62,084 bases of DNA from contig JADNYJ010000213.1 of the NCBI GenBank assembly GCA_015501075.1, forward strand, positions 1-62,084, written 5' to 3'. The translations under genes and the position numbers were made by a program. Source of the stretch: Gymnopilus junonius (taxonomy: Eukaryota > Basidiomycota > Agaricomycetes > Agaricales > Galerinaceae). Under the pieces are notes generated by a model that was given only the letters and a program-made list of their open reading frames with translations, had not been told where the DNA came from and did not search any database. Below are positions 19,929 through 31,701 of the stretch, piece after piece (positions within the stretch are counted from its first letter, which is position 1; each line of letters opens with the position of its first letter).

Positions 19929-22900
19929 TTCCAACTTCTTCGGCGACGGATGGAGCTGATCTTCTCCCTCTCCGTCGACCCCCGCCTTTCATCCGAGCCA
20001 AGAACGGTGATTGGTTTTCTATTTCTGAGATTCCTAATTTCTTGTTGCATCATCATGTCCGTACCGATCCTTTGAACAGAGCTCATTTCTTCATTCCTAT
20101 CACTCTGTCCTTTCCCAACCGGAAGAGCACCAAGACTTTCACATTCATAGACTGTGGCTCGACAAAATCTCATATCAGTAATTGGTTTTCTCAACGTCAT
20201 TCCTTACCCTGCATTGCCAAGCCTCATCCGATCCCGATTTATATGATCGATGATCGACCCCTTACCTCCGGACTTCTTATGCACGACGTCATTGCTAAAT
20301 TAAAAGTGCGCGTTCATTCTGAAGTCCTTCATCTCGGCGTTGTCAACATGCCGTACCCCGTTCTTCTTGGTCTCGATTGGCTCAAGCAGCATAACCCGGA
20401 CATCGATTGGGTTCGCGGTAAGCTTACTCTTTCTTGCTGTGGTGCTAATCATTCCTTCCCCGTCTCCGCTTTCGGCAAAGGCTACAGTCTTGGAAGCCCA
20501 GAAGAATCCTCTCATTTCATTATTTCCTCTGTGGTCTAGGCCTTCGTCTCAACGGCAGTCCCTCTCGTGCTATTATCCCTGACCTTTCTTTAGCACCGAA
20601 ACCAACTTATGAAGTCTTTCCATCTGGGATTTTTGCTAATTTTAGATCTTTCCCATCCGTCCTTCATCCTGCAACTCTAAACGGCCCTAGTCGTGCCGAG
20701 CTAAAGGCAATCTGGTTATCTCCCCCTCAACCTCCGGACCCCGTCTATGGCCCTCCCAATAAACCCATCGATGTTTCTCATGTCACTCCGGGTCGATTCC
20801 ACAAATATGCTAAAAACCAACAAATCTTCTGTATCTGGTATACGTCCAACAACGACCTTGAAGATCATATCAACACTTTAACTTCTGAACCACCAACTGC
20901 GCCACGCTCACCAGCACAACCCCCTCCTGAACCTCCTCCAAAATTCCCTAATGACGTTCCTGATCCTGATGAGGAAATACGGCAACTCGTTCCTTCCAAA
21001 TACCACGACTATCTCGATGTTTTCTCACCTATTGAAGTCCAACAGTTACCTGATCATCGACCTTATGACATCAATATCGAACTCGAAGATGGTAAACAAC
21101 CTCCTTTTGGCCCAATTTACTCCCTCTCTCCAGATGAACGAAAAGCCCTTTCGGATTATATTCAAGAACATCTCGCAAAAGGTTTCATTTGACGTTCAAC
21201 TTCATCTGCCGCTGCTCCCATCCTGTTCATCAAATGGAAGACTGGCGACCTACGTCTTTGTGTGGATTACCGTGGACTTAACGCTATCACCAAGAAGAAT
21301 CGTTATCCCTTACCTCTCACACAAGATCTTATGGACCAGGTTGCCGGCTGCGACAAATTCACCATCATCGACCTCAAGAATGCTTTCAACCTTATCCGCA
21401 TCAAGGAGGGAGACGAGTGGAAGACTGCCTTTCATACCCATCTTGGCCTCTATGAGTACACTTTCATGCCTTTTGGATTAACTAACGCACCCGCCACTTT
21501 CCAAGCTTTTATCCAGGATACTCTACGCGAATTCCTCGATATCACCTGCGTGGTTTACCTCGATGACATCCTCGTTTTTTCAAAACCAGGCCAAGACCAC
21601 GACCACTTCATCCGTCAAGTCCTCAACCACTTACGCTCTGCTCATTTGTTTGCTAACACCAAGAAATGCGAATTTGATAAGTCTCATGTCGAATATCTTG
21701 GATTTATCATTTCTTCTGCAGGTGTTCAAATGAATCCCAAGAAACTTAGCACTGTCACCGAGTGGCTGATTCCCAAGACTGTCAAGGACATTCAATCTTT
21801 TCTAGGTTTCGCCAACTTTTACCGCCGTTTCATTCACCATTTCTCCGAAATTACTCTTCCCCTCACTTCCCTTACCACGAAAGCCACCAAAGAAAACTTC
21901 AAAGGATTAACGAACGCCGCTCGTCAAGCTTTCGAATCCCTGAAACTCGCTTTCACCACTGCTCCTGTGCTTCGCCATTTCGATCCTCAACTCCCCTCTA
22001 CCATCATTACAGATGCCTCCGACTTTGCTCTCGCCTCTATTCACCTTCAACCTGATGAGTCCGGTTTACTTCATCCTGTCGCATATCATTCACGGAAGCT
22101 CTCCCCTGCGGAAATTAATTATGACATCCATGACAAGGAACTTCTGTCTATTGTCGACACCTTCCGTGATATGCATTCCTGGCTCATTGCATCTCCTCAT
22201 CCCATCACCGTTATCTCCGATCACAAGAACCTTGAACACTTCATGACGTCACGGGTACTCAATCGACGACAAGCGCGCTGGGCGCTTCTATTATCCGAAT
22301 ATAATTTTCAATTGGATTACGCCCCTGGACATCAGAATCCGGCCGATGCTCCCTCAAGACGCCCCGATTTCGTACCTCAACAGGGGGATGACGTCCTCCT
22401 CGGTCAGCAAAAAATTCTTCTTACAGATTACCATTTACAATGCCTCTTTCCTCGCCTTTCCACTCCTAACTCCACTTCCTCTCCTACTTCTTCCTCACCT
22501 TTTTCATCCACTCCTTCAACTTCTCCTCCCTCAATTTCCGCCCTCTCTACCTTCAATCTCGACAATTCTGAACTTCTTCAAGACTTCAAGACTGCTTTCC
22601 ATAATGACCTTGAATGGCGTGATGCCATTTCCAACCACAATCCTTCTTTTTCCCTTCAAGACGACCTTGTTTTTCATAATGATCGACTCTTTGTCCCTAA
22701 ATCTCTCCGCCCCCAAATCCTTCACTCTAGACATGATTCTGTTCTCGCTGGTCATCCTGGACGTGCCCGAACTTTTGATCTCGTTCAACGCGACTATTCT
22801 TGGCCAGATATGCGAAGATATGTTCGCAATTATGTCACCTCCTGCGAACACTGCGCTCATTCCAAGCACTCAACTCACAAGCCTTATGGACTTTTACAAC

Positions 22901-24158
22901 CTCTCGATATTCCAGACGTCCTTGGAAATCTGTTTCCATGGACTTCATCATGAAATTACCTCCATCCCACGGCTACGATTCCATCTGGGTTATTTGTGAT
23001 CGCATGACTCGTGCTGCTCACTTCATTCCCATCTGCGAATCCATGGATGCTCCAGAACTCGCTCGCATATACCTCGATCGCGTCTTCCACTACCACGGCT
23101 TCCCTGAGTCCATTATCTCGGACCGTGGCTCTATTTTCATCTCTTCCTTTTTCACCAACCTCATGAAACTCTGTCGTACCAAGATGAAGCCTTCGACAGC
23201 TTATCATCCTCAAACTGATGGCCTCACCGAACGTACCAATCAGACTCTCGAAACCTACCTTCGCGTTTTCTGTTCATATCAACAGGACGACTGGGTAGAC
23301 TACCTCGCTCTCGCCGAATTTTGCTTCAACAACACCATCAATTCCTCCACCCAACAAACTCCCTTCTTCGCCAATTTAGGATACAACCCCGACTTCGACA
23401 TCAAGATCACAGAACGTACAACAAATCCTTCCTCCACAGAACTAGCAAACCGACTCGACACTATTCATTCCGAACTCCGTGCAGAACTTTCCCATTCCAA
23501 TCAATATATTTCCGAATTCTACAACCGACATCATCTTCCCGCTCCCGAATTTAATATTGGCGACTACGTTTGGCTCAACCATCGAAACATCAAAACTACT
23601 CGCCCTTCCGACAAGCTCAACTATCGTCGCATTGGTCCCTTTCTAATTTTAGATAAACGAGGCAATTCTTCTTTTCTTCTTAAATTACCTTCATCTCTTT
23701 CTAGATTACATCCCGTCTTTCATACTTCACTCCTTGAACCTTATATTTCTCCTTCTTCTATTCCGGACCGCATTTCTTCTTCTCCACCTCCGAGCATTCA
23801 AATCCCACATGACACCTCATCAGACATCGCCACTATCATCGATTCTCGACGCGTTGGACGACGTTACGACTACTTTGTGCATTGGAAATCCCTACCTGAC
23901 TCCGAAAATTCTTGGATTCCATTCGCCGAAATACCAACATCACTATACAATATTCTCGAACAATTTCATCATCGAAACCCCACTCATCCTCATCCTCCAC
24001 GCCTTACACTCTCCGATGTCACTCATCCTATTATCACCCATTGGGACGAACTTCCTCTCATGCCTGTTCAGCCCAATCACACACCTCCTCGCGCTCCCTC
24101 ACCACCACCAGAACCTTGGATGCATGATTACAAACCTCCCCAGCACTTAACCACATGA
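19929..24158 (+). pseudogene. Gypsy-2 pol: protease, RT, RNase H, integrase, chromodomain (broken)
   Basis: Protease (20100-20540) has FIDCGSTKSH at the active site, an uncommon D-C-G-S form, followed by YPVLLGLDWLKQHNPDIDW. After a frame change near 20538 the frame runs into a TGA at 21190-21192 in the AKGFI segment. RT (21220-21800) has the YLDD box in VVYLDDILVFS. RNase H (22000-22380) has VISDHKNLEHF and PADAPSRRPD. Integrase has the HHCC zinc finger around 22740-22860, a frame change near 22930, then SDRGSIFIS and HPQTDGLTERTNQ. A chromodomain (23830-23960) contains DYFVHWKSLPDSENSWIP. The frame ends at 24158. Confidence 0.93.
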
Positions 24159-24212
24159 TCTGGTCGCCCAATTCACGCTCCCCAGCGACTCGATCCCTGA
24201 AAAAGGGGGTAG

Positions 24213-24553
24213 TGTGATGATCCGCTCGTCGAGACGCGTCTTCGGACTGGGTATATTTTTAGCTCGTTATATTTTTAGCATCTCATTCTCATCTATTGGA
24301 CTTGATCATATTTCATTCATTCCCTGACTCGTCATTCCTTCATTCATTCTCGGACTATCAGACTCTTAACCAGTTAGCCACTCCTTTTCTTTATCGTTAG
24401 CCTCTCTTTTCCTTTTCCTATAAAAGCCTCCATAGCTTCACTTGTAAATTCCTCGTAGGATCAACTCCAATAGTATTGATCCATTCCCATGTTCTCCGCC
24501 TCCGAGTCGCTCTCTCTCCTTTTCATTTTCGACCCGGATCATGGATCTTTACA
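24213..24553 (+). repeat. 3' LTR of Gypsy-2 (341 bp)
   Basis: Near-identical to the 5' LTR apart from the additional segment of about 26 bp and a few transitions such as ACGCG versus ACGCA. It is followed at once by the CATGC target duplication. Confidence 0.95.
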
Positions 24554-24558
24554 CATGC

Positions 24559-25350
24559 CCACCATCATCTCCCTCCTCCCTGTCCTTCCCGCCTCTTTCC
24601 TTAGCTCTTTCCCTCAGTACCCTCCATGCCTTGTACTTCTGCCCTCTCTTTCCATATGTTGGTATACTTTTACTGGTCACTGTTTGTGGCTTCTGGCAGT
24701 CTGTTGCCTTTCTCCATGCATGGGTCATGTCCTGCTTTTGTTCACCGATGCCTGTGTTGGTTCGCTATTTGTTTGCAGGGCAATGCGATTTCCCTGTAAT
24801 ATCTGCATGATGTGCTCTACTCCCCTTCCTCTCACTTGCTGACCTTTAGTAGATTATTACCATCATTGGCTCATCATTTCAGCAGTCAACTATATTCTGT
24901 ACGTCCAAGTTCTTGCACACCTGCTATGTCAATGCTGATTGATGTCCGTTTTTAACAGGTTTGAGTTTCCTTGAGGAGACTTTCTGATGTTCTCGTAGCT
25001 GTTGGTTGTGAGGAATACTTAGATATGGGGAAGTGGTCAGTCTGATTGTGATATGTATGGCACCTTCTATTATGAATGTATCATTCATTCCATGAATATA
25101 CCTGTTTCTTTTGTGATATATGGTGTGGTCCTTCATCCGGTGTGTGAAGTGCAGTGGTGCAGTGAGCTATTCAGTGACGCCGTGCCTTCCTCATCCATGA
25201 AACATATTGGGTACATGTTTTGCTTATATTGAAGTTATGAGGTATGCAATGGCTCATGAACACTGAGATTATTCTATATGTTGTGGCTAATCCTTGAGTT
25301 CACAACCAGGGCATGATCTCTCCATGAAGTCTATCATGCAGCAATATCCT
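24559..25350. other. Non-coding or unrecognised DNA right of Gypsy-2
   Basis: Pre-insertion continuation of the DNA left of 18313. The first 280 bp are pyrimidine-rich and open in two plus-strand frames, but no domain is visible. The rest shows no gene. Confidence 0.45.
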
Positions 25351-25407
25351 ATTACGAGCGATCCTAGGGATTATGAGCGATTTCAGCAATTATGATGCGA
25401 TCACAAG
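25351..25407 (+). repeat. Three tandem 19-bp repeats
   Basis: ATTACGAGCGATCCTAGGG, ATTATGAGCGATTTCAGCA and ATTATGATGCGATCACAAG follow one another without gaps. Similar units occur near 17898-17935 at the other end of the candidate transposon. Confidence 0.7.
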
Positions 25408-25535
25408 TGGTTGTAGCCGAGCCGTGAGACCTCGGCCTTTTTGCTGATGCAATTGCAAAGTTACACCAAACACGTGATAATTCGCACTGGCGTCGATTTG
25501 ATTCTCATTGCTCGACACTTTCTACTAACAGTACT

Positions 25536-27123
25536 ATGATGAATCTCACTCAACCTGAAAAAAGGCGTGTCAGAGTCTCTTCAGGGACATTACCGTCTCC
25601 CAAAATCACTGCCCTTGCTCCATTCCACCCCTTCTCAAAACAGGTTGGTCTTTCAACTCATCAGCATCCGAATTCTAGCTGAATTACCAAGTTCACCGTT
25701 GCCCTTTTCTCCAGCTTGATGTCGTCCTTCCTTTTGAATCCGACCTTTCGGGGTACCTAGAGAAATTGGAAACAAGTTATGGGAAAGCCAGGGTTAAGCT
25801 TTCCGATGTGTTGAAAAATGCAGAGACCTTTGTGAGCATTGTAGGGGGAAGGTATGCAGACGCGTTTAGGAAGTTGATCCTTGTCGGGACCGCTAACTAT
25901 GTGGGCTTATTTTTTTTTCTCTGTAGCGATTTTCTCGTTGTGAGCATGAACCTAGCCCAAGAAGAGGACGTTTGGTGTATAGACACACGTGGGCATCTGA
26001 CTCTGTCAGTTTCCAAAAGCACCTATGAACGACTCGGTCTCGTTGGACAAAAGCTGCCTTTCAGGAACCATGAAGAACACCATGGTATGTTTCCAATTTT
26101 CGTCGTTGTCAATTTCTGTTTGATTTGTTCCCGACTCTTTTGGTTTTGCGTAGTAATTGATATTCCGTTGCAAAAGTACGCCCTATCGCCCGCGAACAGG
26201 GAGAAAATAAGGGCATGTATCGAGCTATGGGATAAGAGAAGGGAAAGTGAGCTTGGTAAAGATGCCGCTCTGTGGGAAGTTCTGTATTCCTGGAAAGGTC
26301 CGTTTGTTCGTCTCGACATTTCAATTCTTGTGATGCTAACATTTTTTTTCAGGTCAAAAAGAACCGTATAACTTTCCTTTCGCACAACATGACATACGCA
26401 CAGTCCAATGCACGAAGAGGCAACAACAAGATGTGCATATACCTCAGCCGTGCCTTTCTCCTCGTCCAGATACTTCCTCCTCCAATAGTAGTTCGAAAAA
26501 GTCAAAATTGACGGAAAACAAGAAGGAAGATATGCTAGAAGATTGGAACCGCCGAACAGAAAGTCTTTTCGAGTGGGTCGGTATGGCTTGTCTCGGTGCG
26601 CAGCGGTAGGTGCCTTTGTATCTTGGCATGAAAATGATTCTGATGATGTTTTCAAGGCTCCAGGCCAATGATCGCGCGGATCCTTTTGTTGCGCTTTACG
26701 AGCCTCCAGAACCCTCCATCGTCGGCAATGTGATACACCTTCAATGGCGCGGTCTATTACACCATGACTTTGTGCAGCAAGTTATTAATTCTGTCTTGTA
26801 CGTTATTGCCTTCCCATCTGTAAACTTTCATTAATCAATATTTTTTCTCTGATAGCCCTTCCCTCCTGGCCCCCAAAGCAACCATCCCATTCATCAGCAT
26901 CACTTGTCACGCTCTAACGAGTTCGCCAGTGTCTTACATCCCATACGTGCATACGCCATCGGGTGACCTACAAACTCCGGAAAGCGTACCCGCGAAGCTT
27001 CCTCGGCTGGATGGGGAAGATACTTGGAGTCTCATCCTTGAGCGTGGCAAATATCAAGCGGGTGGATCTGCGAGATGGTGCCTTACGGAGAGTCTTGGGC
27101 CGTGTGACACGAGGTGGGGATGA
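25536..27123 (+). CDS. RPP40-like ribonuclease P/MRP subunit
   Basis: Seven exons (25536-25643, 25715-25851, 25927-26084, 26154-26297, 26353-26605, 26657-26797, 26856-27123) join in frame to 402 residues, each intron GT...AG and 51-75 nt long. The first exon starts at a double ATG. The middle carries DVWCIDTRGHLTLSVSKSTY and ERLGLVGQKLPF, then IDIPLQK, and the C-terminal part has IPFISITCHALTSSPVSYIP and EDTWSLIL. These blocks match what I know of the fungal Rpp40 family (RNase P/MRP, tRNA and rRNA processing in the nucleus). A disordered basic linker lies at about residues 195-245. The frame is intact, unlike the surrounding repeats. The family name rests on remembered motifs. Confidence 0.75.
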
Positions 27124-28079
27124 ATCATACAGAATATTATTTCAGGGGAAGAATAGGGAGCAAAAGTAACTCATATGTATCAGTCGGACATCGGCATAAG
27201 GAGAGCAATTAACCTAGTCCTACTATCCTGACTTGATAGTTCTGAGCGTGAAAGATCGTGTGACTCGTCCAAGGCGCCGTTTCTTGGCTTACTCACTGGC
27301 GTCAGACTAATCTTACCAGCTATGAGTCCAAATCGGGTTTCGGGTAGTCTATGGCCTACACCCCAAATTTCCCAGACTCATTGCACTCGTCATCGTCACG
27401 AGGACCCTAGTGCAAATTGAACCCATCTCCATTTAGTTCCAGGAGCTCAATAACAGTGGACTCGGAGTCTATAAGGATGTATCCGCATTTGCGAAATATT
27501 CCCAATTTAGGGCTTTTCCCAGAACTTTCTCGACAACGAAAAAGGATGTGAACATGGCATAGGAATGACGTATATGAACGTGGTACAGAAAGGTGCAAAG
27601 ATGTGAATGACTACTGCAACGAAGTTGATAGAAGGGGAAGCATACGAAATGATAGAAACCAAAAGTGCATACACATGATAAGTGAACCAAAGAATGTGTG
27701 CATGTGTGTACAGGGCTGAGGGCATCTGAATCAAAGAAGCATGTAAAGCAGAGCATATAAATCAAGGCATGAAAAAAGGAAATGAAGGAAGGTAAAGAAA
27801 AAGAAATAAAAAAACAGCATAAAGGCAAAAACGACGCTGCAGCCAACCAAAAAGAAAAAGTTTCCAACCCATCAAACCAAAGCAGAATACACAAGCACAT
27901 CCATCCTTCTTTTGTGTGGATGGCGAAATAAAAAGAATGCGCCAGTACATAGTGTATAAGTTGCAAGTAAGGCGAACGGTAATCTAAACGCCTGTCATTA
28001 ATACGGTTGGAGTATTAGTACATTTTTTGGGTGTGATGGAATGTCCTTGCGATACTTCACTCGGAAGTAATCGCCTATT
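27124..28079. other. Intergenic region between convergent genes
   Basis: Downstream flanks of the RPP40-like gene and the minus-strand hypothetical gene. 27540-27960 is purine-rich on the plus strand (AAAG/GAAA-rich), which leaves spurious open frames on the minus strand. No gene is supported. Confidence 0.55.
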
Positions 28080-28982
28080 TCACATCACGGAGCTTGTGAC
28101 GCGGATGGGTACATGAGTGGAATCGATGCGCGCAAAAGAGATGCGGGCGCGTGGGTTGGTGAGAGGGCCGTCGCGGTTGCCACGGGCCAGGGTCGGGCTA
28201 GTCGGAACTAGGGGGACGTGGTGAGCCTGCCAAGAGTAGAATCGAGGCGTAACGGATGGTGGTGGAGAAGGAGAGAACAGGGGCGCCTCCGAAGGAGAAG
28301 GACTGGGGCTTCGAGAGGAAGGAGCAGTGAGAAATTCAGACGATCGCAACGCTGAGTCGGGTTCTACAAGGATCGGAGTTATGTTGACCGTTCGACGAAC
28401 AGTGATTTGCGGAGGACTATCTGGAGGAGTATCAAAACCGTTGCGTCTATTGTTTCGCCTCATGCCGATGCCAGGAGATGGTGCTCTAAGGGAGGCTGGA
28501 GGAATGAAGGCAGGGATTTCTTCTGACTGCTCCAGGGTCATAGGTTCGTCCCAGAGAACTCGAACGTCTCTGTCCACAGAGTTACTGAGCCATCTTTGTT
28601 CAGAGAGCGTCGACATCTCCATGTCATCTGGATTCACCCAGGGGAGGTTGCGGTTTGTGTAGGCATCCGCAATAAGGATAGCCGGATCGTCAGATCCCAC
28701 TGCCATAGGGCTGCCCTGGTCGCTGACGCCACTATCAGAGCTCTCAGAGGTATCTGAGTTGCCCTCCGCGGCAGCCAATACAACCATCTCTGCCTGTTCC
28801 CGGGCTAATTGTGCGGGGTCAATGAAGGCCTCGTACTCTGCATCTTGGAAGAAGTCTTCGGAGTCTGGATCGAAGCGGTTCAAAACGGTCCACCTCTCGC
28901 ATACATCCGCCTTAGGTTCGGGCTCCGTCCTGATTGCAGGGGCTGTGGGAGGATAGGCTTGAGAGTAGAGAGAGCGGCCCAT
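28080..28982 (-). CDS. Hypothetical disordered protein, single exon, 300 residues
   Basis: Uninterrupted frame from ATG (MGRSLYSQAY) to TGA. Residues 20-60 are acidic (DPDSEDFFQDAEYEAFIDP), residues 75-95 are Ser/Asp-rich, and the C-terminal half is Pro/Ser-rich with SPSPSPSEAP and PPSVTPRF. No membrane segment, signal peptide or known domain is visible, and the protein is likely mostly disordered. Codon composition resembles the neighbouring host genes rather than the repeats. It is transcribed towards the RPP40-like gene. Function unknown. Confidence 0.7.
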   Translation of the reverse strand: MGRSLYSQAYPPTAPAIRTEPEPKADVCERWTVLNRFDPDSEDFFQDAEYEAFIDPAQLAREQAEMVVLAAAEGNSDTSESSDSGVSDQGSPMAVGSDDPAILIADAYTNRNLPWVNPDDMEMSTLSEQRWLSNSVDRDVRVLWDEPMTLEQSEEIPAFIPPASLRAPSPGIGMRRNNRRNGFDTPPDSPPQITVRRTVNITPILVEPDSALRSSEFLTAPSSRSPSPSPSEAPLFSPSPPPSVTPRFYSWQAHHVPLVPTSPTLARGNRDGPLTNPRARISFARIDSTHVPIRVTSSVM

Positions 28983-30053
28983 GCTTTTTAGGAGTTGGAA
29001 GGATGATAAAAATAAGATCGAAAGGATTAAGAGATTGGGAGGATAATATGCTATCGAGCTCGTTGGCTGTCAAAGCTTTTGGGGGGTATTTGGAAAAGAA
29101 AGGGTATTTTGTAAGAACAACGGAAGATGATGGTGGGAAGCAACAAAGACGCGTCGCGCCGGATCAAACGAGAAAAACAATGCGTGGCGTTTAGCAATTG
29201 CCTTTTTTGGATACATGGGTTAATCAGCCTCCGCTTTGCCACAGCATCTAACAATCATCTCCTCATTGTCTCCCTGATCCCGTCCTAACTATGTTTTTGT
29301 CATGAGGCTGTTCCTTGACCTTGGGCCAGTGAGCCACTGCCACCCAACGTTGAGTGGCAAACTCAGCTGCTCGTGGACAGTTGGTGCGACCTACCTCGAG
29401 TCTGTTCTCAGAACCGCGGTGACATCCTAAGTGTGGTTGTCATTTCATTTCGAGTATCTTCCGCACTTCCCTTCCCGTTGACAGGCCGCCCGTCGCGCAA
29501 CAAATAACCATCCAAAGTCTCACATGTGCGCTTTTAGCAACCAGTGCAGCAAGTACTACTCTACCAGTCATAACTTTAGTGAGTCATCGGCGCCACTATG
29601 GGGACTACCTGTAACAATGGCGGTACGATTTTCCTGCTCGACGATGATTTTCACCTATAATCAACCATGCCCAATGCTAGTCGTTACGCCCACTGGAGAG
29701 TTGCAATGAAATTCGTCATCCATGGTTCTGCGGAATTAGGGAATTAGTGAGGTGTTAGAAGAGAACCTTCACAAAAATTTGGGATGATGTGCCTACGTAT
29801 GTTCGATATGACGTATTTGACCTGTCGTTTAACTGCCTAGCAATCGGAAGGAACCCCACGATATTCAATATGGTCCTCGGGCCCGGATTCGTTGGATCAA
29901 TTCCCAAAATTTTCATTCTGTCTCTTCTGAAAGCGTCTCAGTTACTGCCGGGGTAAAGCGCCAAAAGCACTAATGCATCGCCATTCAAGGGATTAACGCT
30001 GAACCCGGATTCCTCGGGAAATATCAAGTCGATCCGAGAAAGGCGTCCCGAGG
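28983..30053. other. Intergenic region, no gene recognised
   Basis: About 1.07 kb between two minus-strand genes. It should include the 3' end of the DNMT2 transcript and the promoter of the hypothetical gene. No repeat, RNA gene or conserved frame was seen. Confidence 0.5.
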
Positions 30054-31461
30054 TTACACTGAGTCATCAAAGAGGTATTCAATAAGGCGCTGTACGACCG
30101 TCACATTGACGCTATTGCCAATGAGCTTGTATTTCGTTTTTCTTGACAGAGTATCCGGCCAGATAAATGATGGCTTCGGAGATTCGGAGATGGGATCGTT
30201 GAATGCAAAGATGCGTAGGAGTTCTGAAGGTGAAAAGTATCGTAGCTTTAGGGGACGGAGGATGTTAACCGCATCTGAATCGCCTCGGGATTGAGCTTCA
30301 AGGAATTGATCAAAGGTCGAAGTGGTCTGTCTGAAGATCAGACACTTGTAGCCAGAAAGAATAGTTTCATTGTTACGTACATCTAGAGCTTCGTTCTGTT
30401 GTAAGATTGAGCCAGCTCGTTCCACGAGCTGTGTATATCCTGTGGGTAGACTATAAGTTCCCTTTATATAGCATGAAAAACATGGAGATCAACGAACCTC
30501 TGGTGAAACAACACGTTCTTCGAGAAAATGGTTTGACAATGTCGAACAGACGACCCCATTTTTCTAGGACCCTATCAGGTATCGCAAATTCCACCGAATT
30601 CTCTGCCGCCTGGTCATCTAGATATGTTTGAATTTCGTTGATAAGAGAACGCTTTGCATTGGCTTCTTGGTTTTCAAGTCTTGTATCAGACTGTGGCATT
30701 GCCTTTCCAGGTATCTGACGCCAAACTTGGCTGATGTCGCCTTGAAACATACCATGGAATTGGAAAGGCGCCTTCTTAGCAAGAAGGTAGTACCGCAGTC
30801 GTGAATTTGGAATGCCAAACTGGAGAGGTGTTAGTAGCAGTTCAAGAGTTGAATAACCAATAGATTGAAGGGTCGATAGCAAGATTTGTCGGGTAATAGA
30901 GTCCTGTCATAATGAATTATCATTGAATGGTTTCAACCTTGTAAAAAGGAGTTGCACCTCAAATCCAGCAACATTCTCGACTAACAAATGACTTGGATGC
31001 TTGTCAGAAACAGCCAGCTCCGGTAGCACATTTTTCACTAGGTGAAGGAACGATTGGGCACGAGGATCTTCCACGCCTTTAGCATCGGGATTCAGGACAG
31101 TATACGGCTGGCATGCCGGAGAAAGCAGCCAGAGGTCGGCGTCCAACGAAGCCAATGAAGAAGCAGTCAATGTAGAGATATCAACCTGTAGTAAAAACCA
31201 TGGTCAGTAATTTTTATCAGCAAATGCGCTGTTTAGATTTAGCAATTGGAATACCTTCCTGGTGATTTCTCCATAGTTCGCGGAATAGACCTTGCAAGCA
31301 GCCTGATCCCAATCAAACGCTTGGACAACTTCAGCCTCGAAGTTGCTCCGGGATAAAGCTAAGTGCAAACCACCTGGATCAAATTCAGTAAACAATCAAA
31401 AATCAAGTGAAGAGCGGGGCGCACCTATACCACTGAAGAATTCCAGCGCCCTGACGGGCAT
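30054..31461 (-). CDS. tRNA (cytosine-5) methyltransferase, DNMT2/TRDMT1 family
   Basis: Five exons (31461-31425, 31373-31255, 31185-30958, 30903-30498, 30439-30054) join in frame to 391 residues with GT...AG introns of 51-69 nt. Motif I is split by intron 1: LEFFSGIG joined to GLHLAL, the SAM-binding glycine loop. Motif IV, with the catalytic Cys, reads SPACQPYT (usual SPPCQPFT). Motif VI is LLVENVAGFE, and motif VIII is NSRLRYYLLAK. The DNMT2-specific CFTRGY block spans the last intron, followed by LRYFSPSELLRIFAF and YKLIGNSVNVTVV near the C-terminus. DNMT2 enzymes methylate C38 of tRNA-Asp and related tRNAs; they are not the main DNA methylases. The gene looks intact and diverges from VPS9. 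Confidence 0.9.
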
Positions 31462-31701
31462 GATAGGTGAAATTGGGCTGAAGTTGAGCTGCAACTTGAG
31501 TAAGTACTTTGACCTTGAAAGAACTGCTTATATAACGTCCTGCGATTTCAAGACGCGACGTCCACGTGCTCTTCAGACAGCCGAAAGACTCGAAATCCAT
31601 CTTTCTTATTGACCTACATTCTTCTCTCCTTTCTGTACCATATATTACATCCGGCTCACTGTTTAATATCTCGGAGGCTTTATTATTTAGATCTGGATCG
31701 A
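31462..31701. promoter_or_regulatory. Shared intergenic region of the divergent DNMT2 and VPS9 genes
   Basis: Only 240 bp separate the two start codons, so both promoters must lie here or overlap the opposite transcript leader. TATATAA occurs near 31530 on both strands' reading (CTTATATAACG). Bidirectional control is an inference from spacing only. Confidence 0.5.

Larger units (their letters stand above)
18318..24553 (+). mobile_element. Complete-length Ty3/Gypsy chromovirus (Gypsy-2)
   Basis: The LTRs start TGTGATGATCC and end GGATCTTTACA (18318-18632 and 24213-24553). A perfect 5-bp target duplication CATGC flanks the element (18313-18317 and 24554-24558). A purine tract (AAAAAGGGGGTAG) precedes the 3' LTR. 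Gag, protease, RT, RNase H, integrase and chromodomain follow in order. A TGA stop and at least two frame changes in pol make it non-autonomous. Confidence 0.97.
17720..25449. mobile_element. Candidate DNA transposon with 17-bp TIR, split by Gypsy-2
   Basis: CATCAGCAAAAAGGCCG at 17720-17736 recurs as a perfect inverted copy at 25433-25449. Without Gypsy-2 and its duplication the enclosed DNA is about 1.5 kb. Near both ends the motif ATTATGA..GATC is repeated (17898-17935 and three 19-bp units at 25351-25407), as expected for subterminal transposase-binding sites. No transposase gene is visible and no clean target duplication could be identified, so this is a proposal only. Confidence 0.4.

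Noticed and set aside
24489..24842. Plus-strand frame starting inside the Gypsy-2 3' LTR
   Set aside because: It begins in the LTR and continues in pyrimidine-rich DNA without domain features; chance read-through is likely.
27469..27966. Minus-strand open frame of 165 codons rich in Phe, Cys and Leu
   Set aside because: It arises from purine-rich plus-strand DNA, has no family resemblance, and overlaps other open frames on the same strand.
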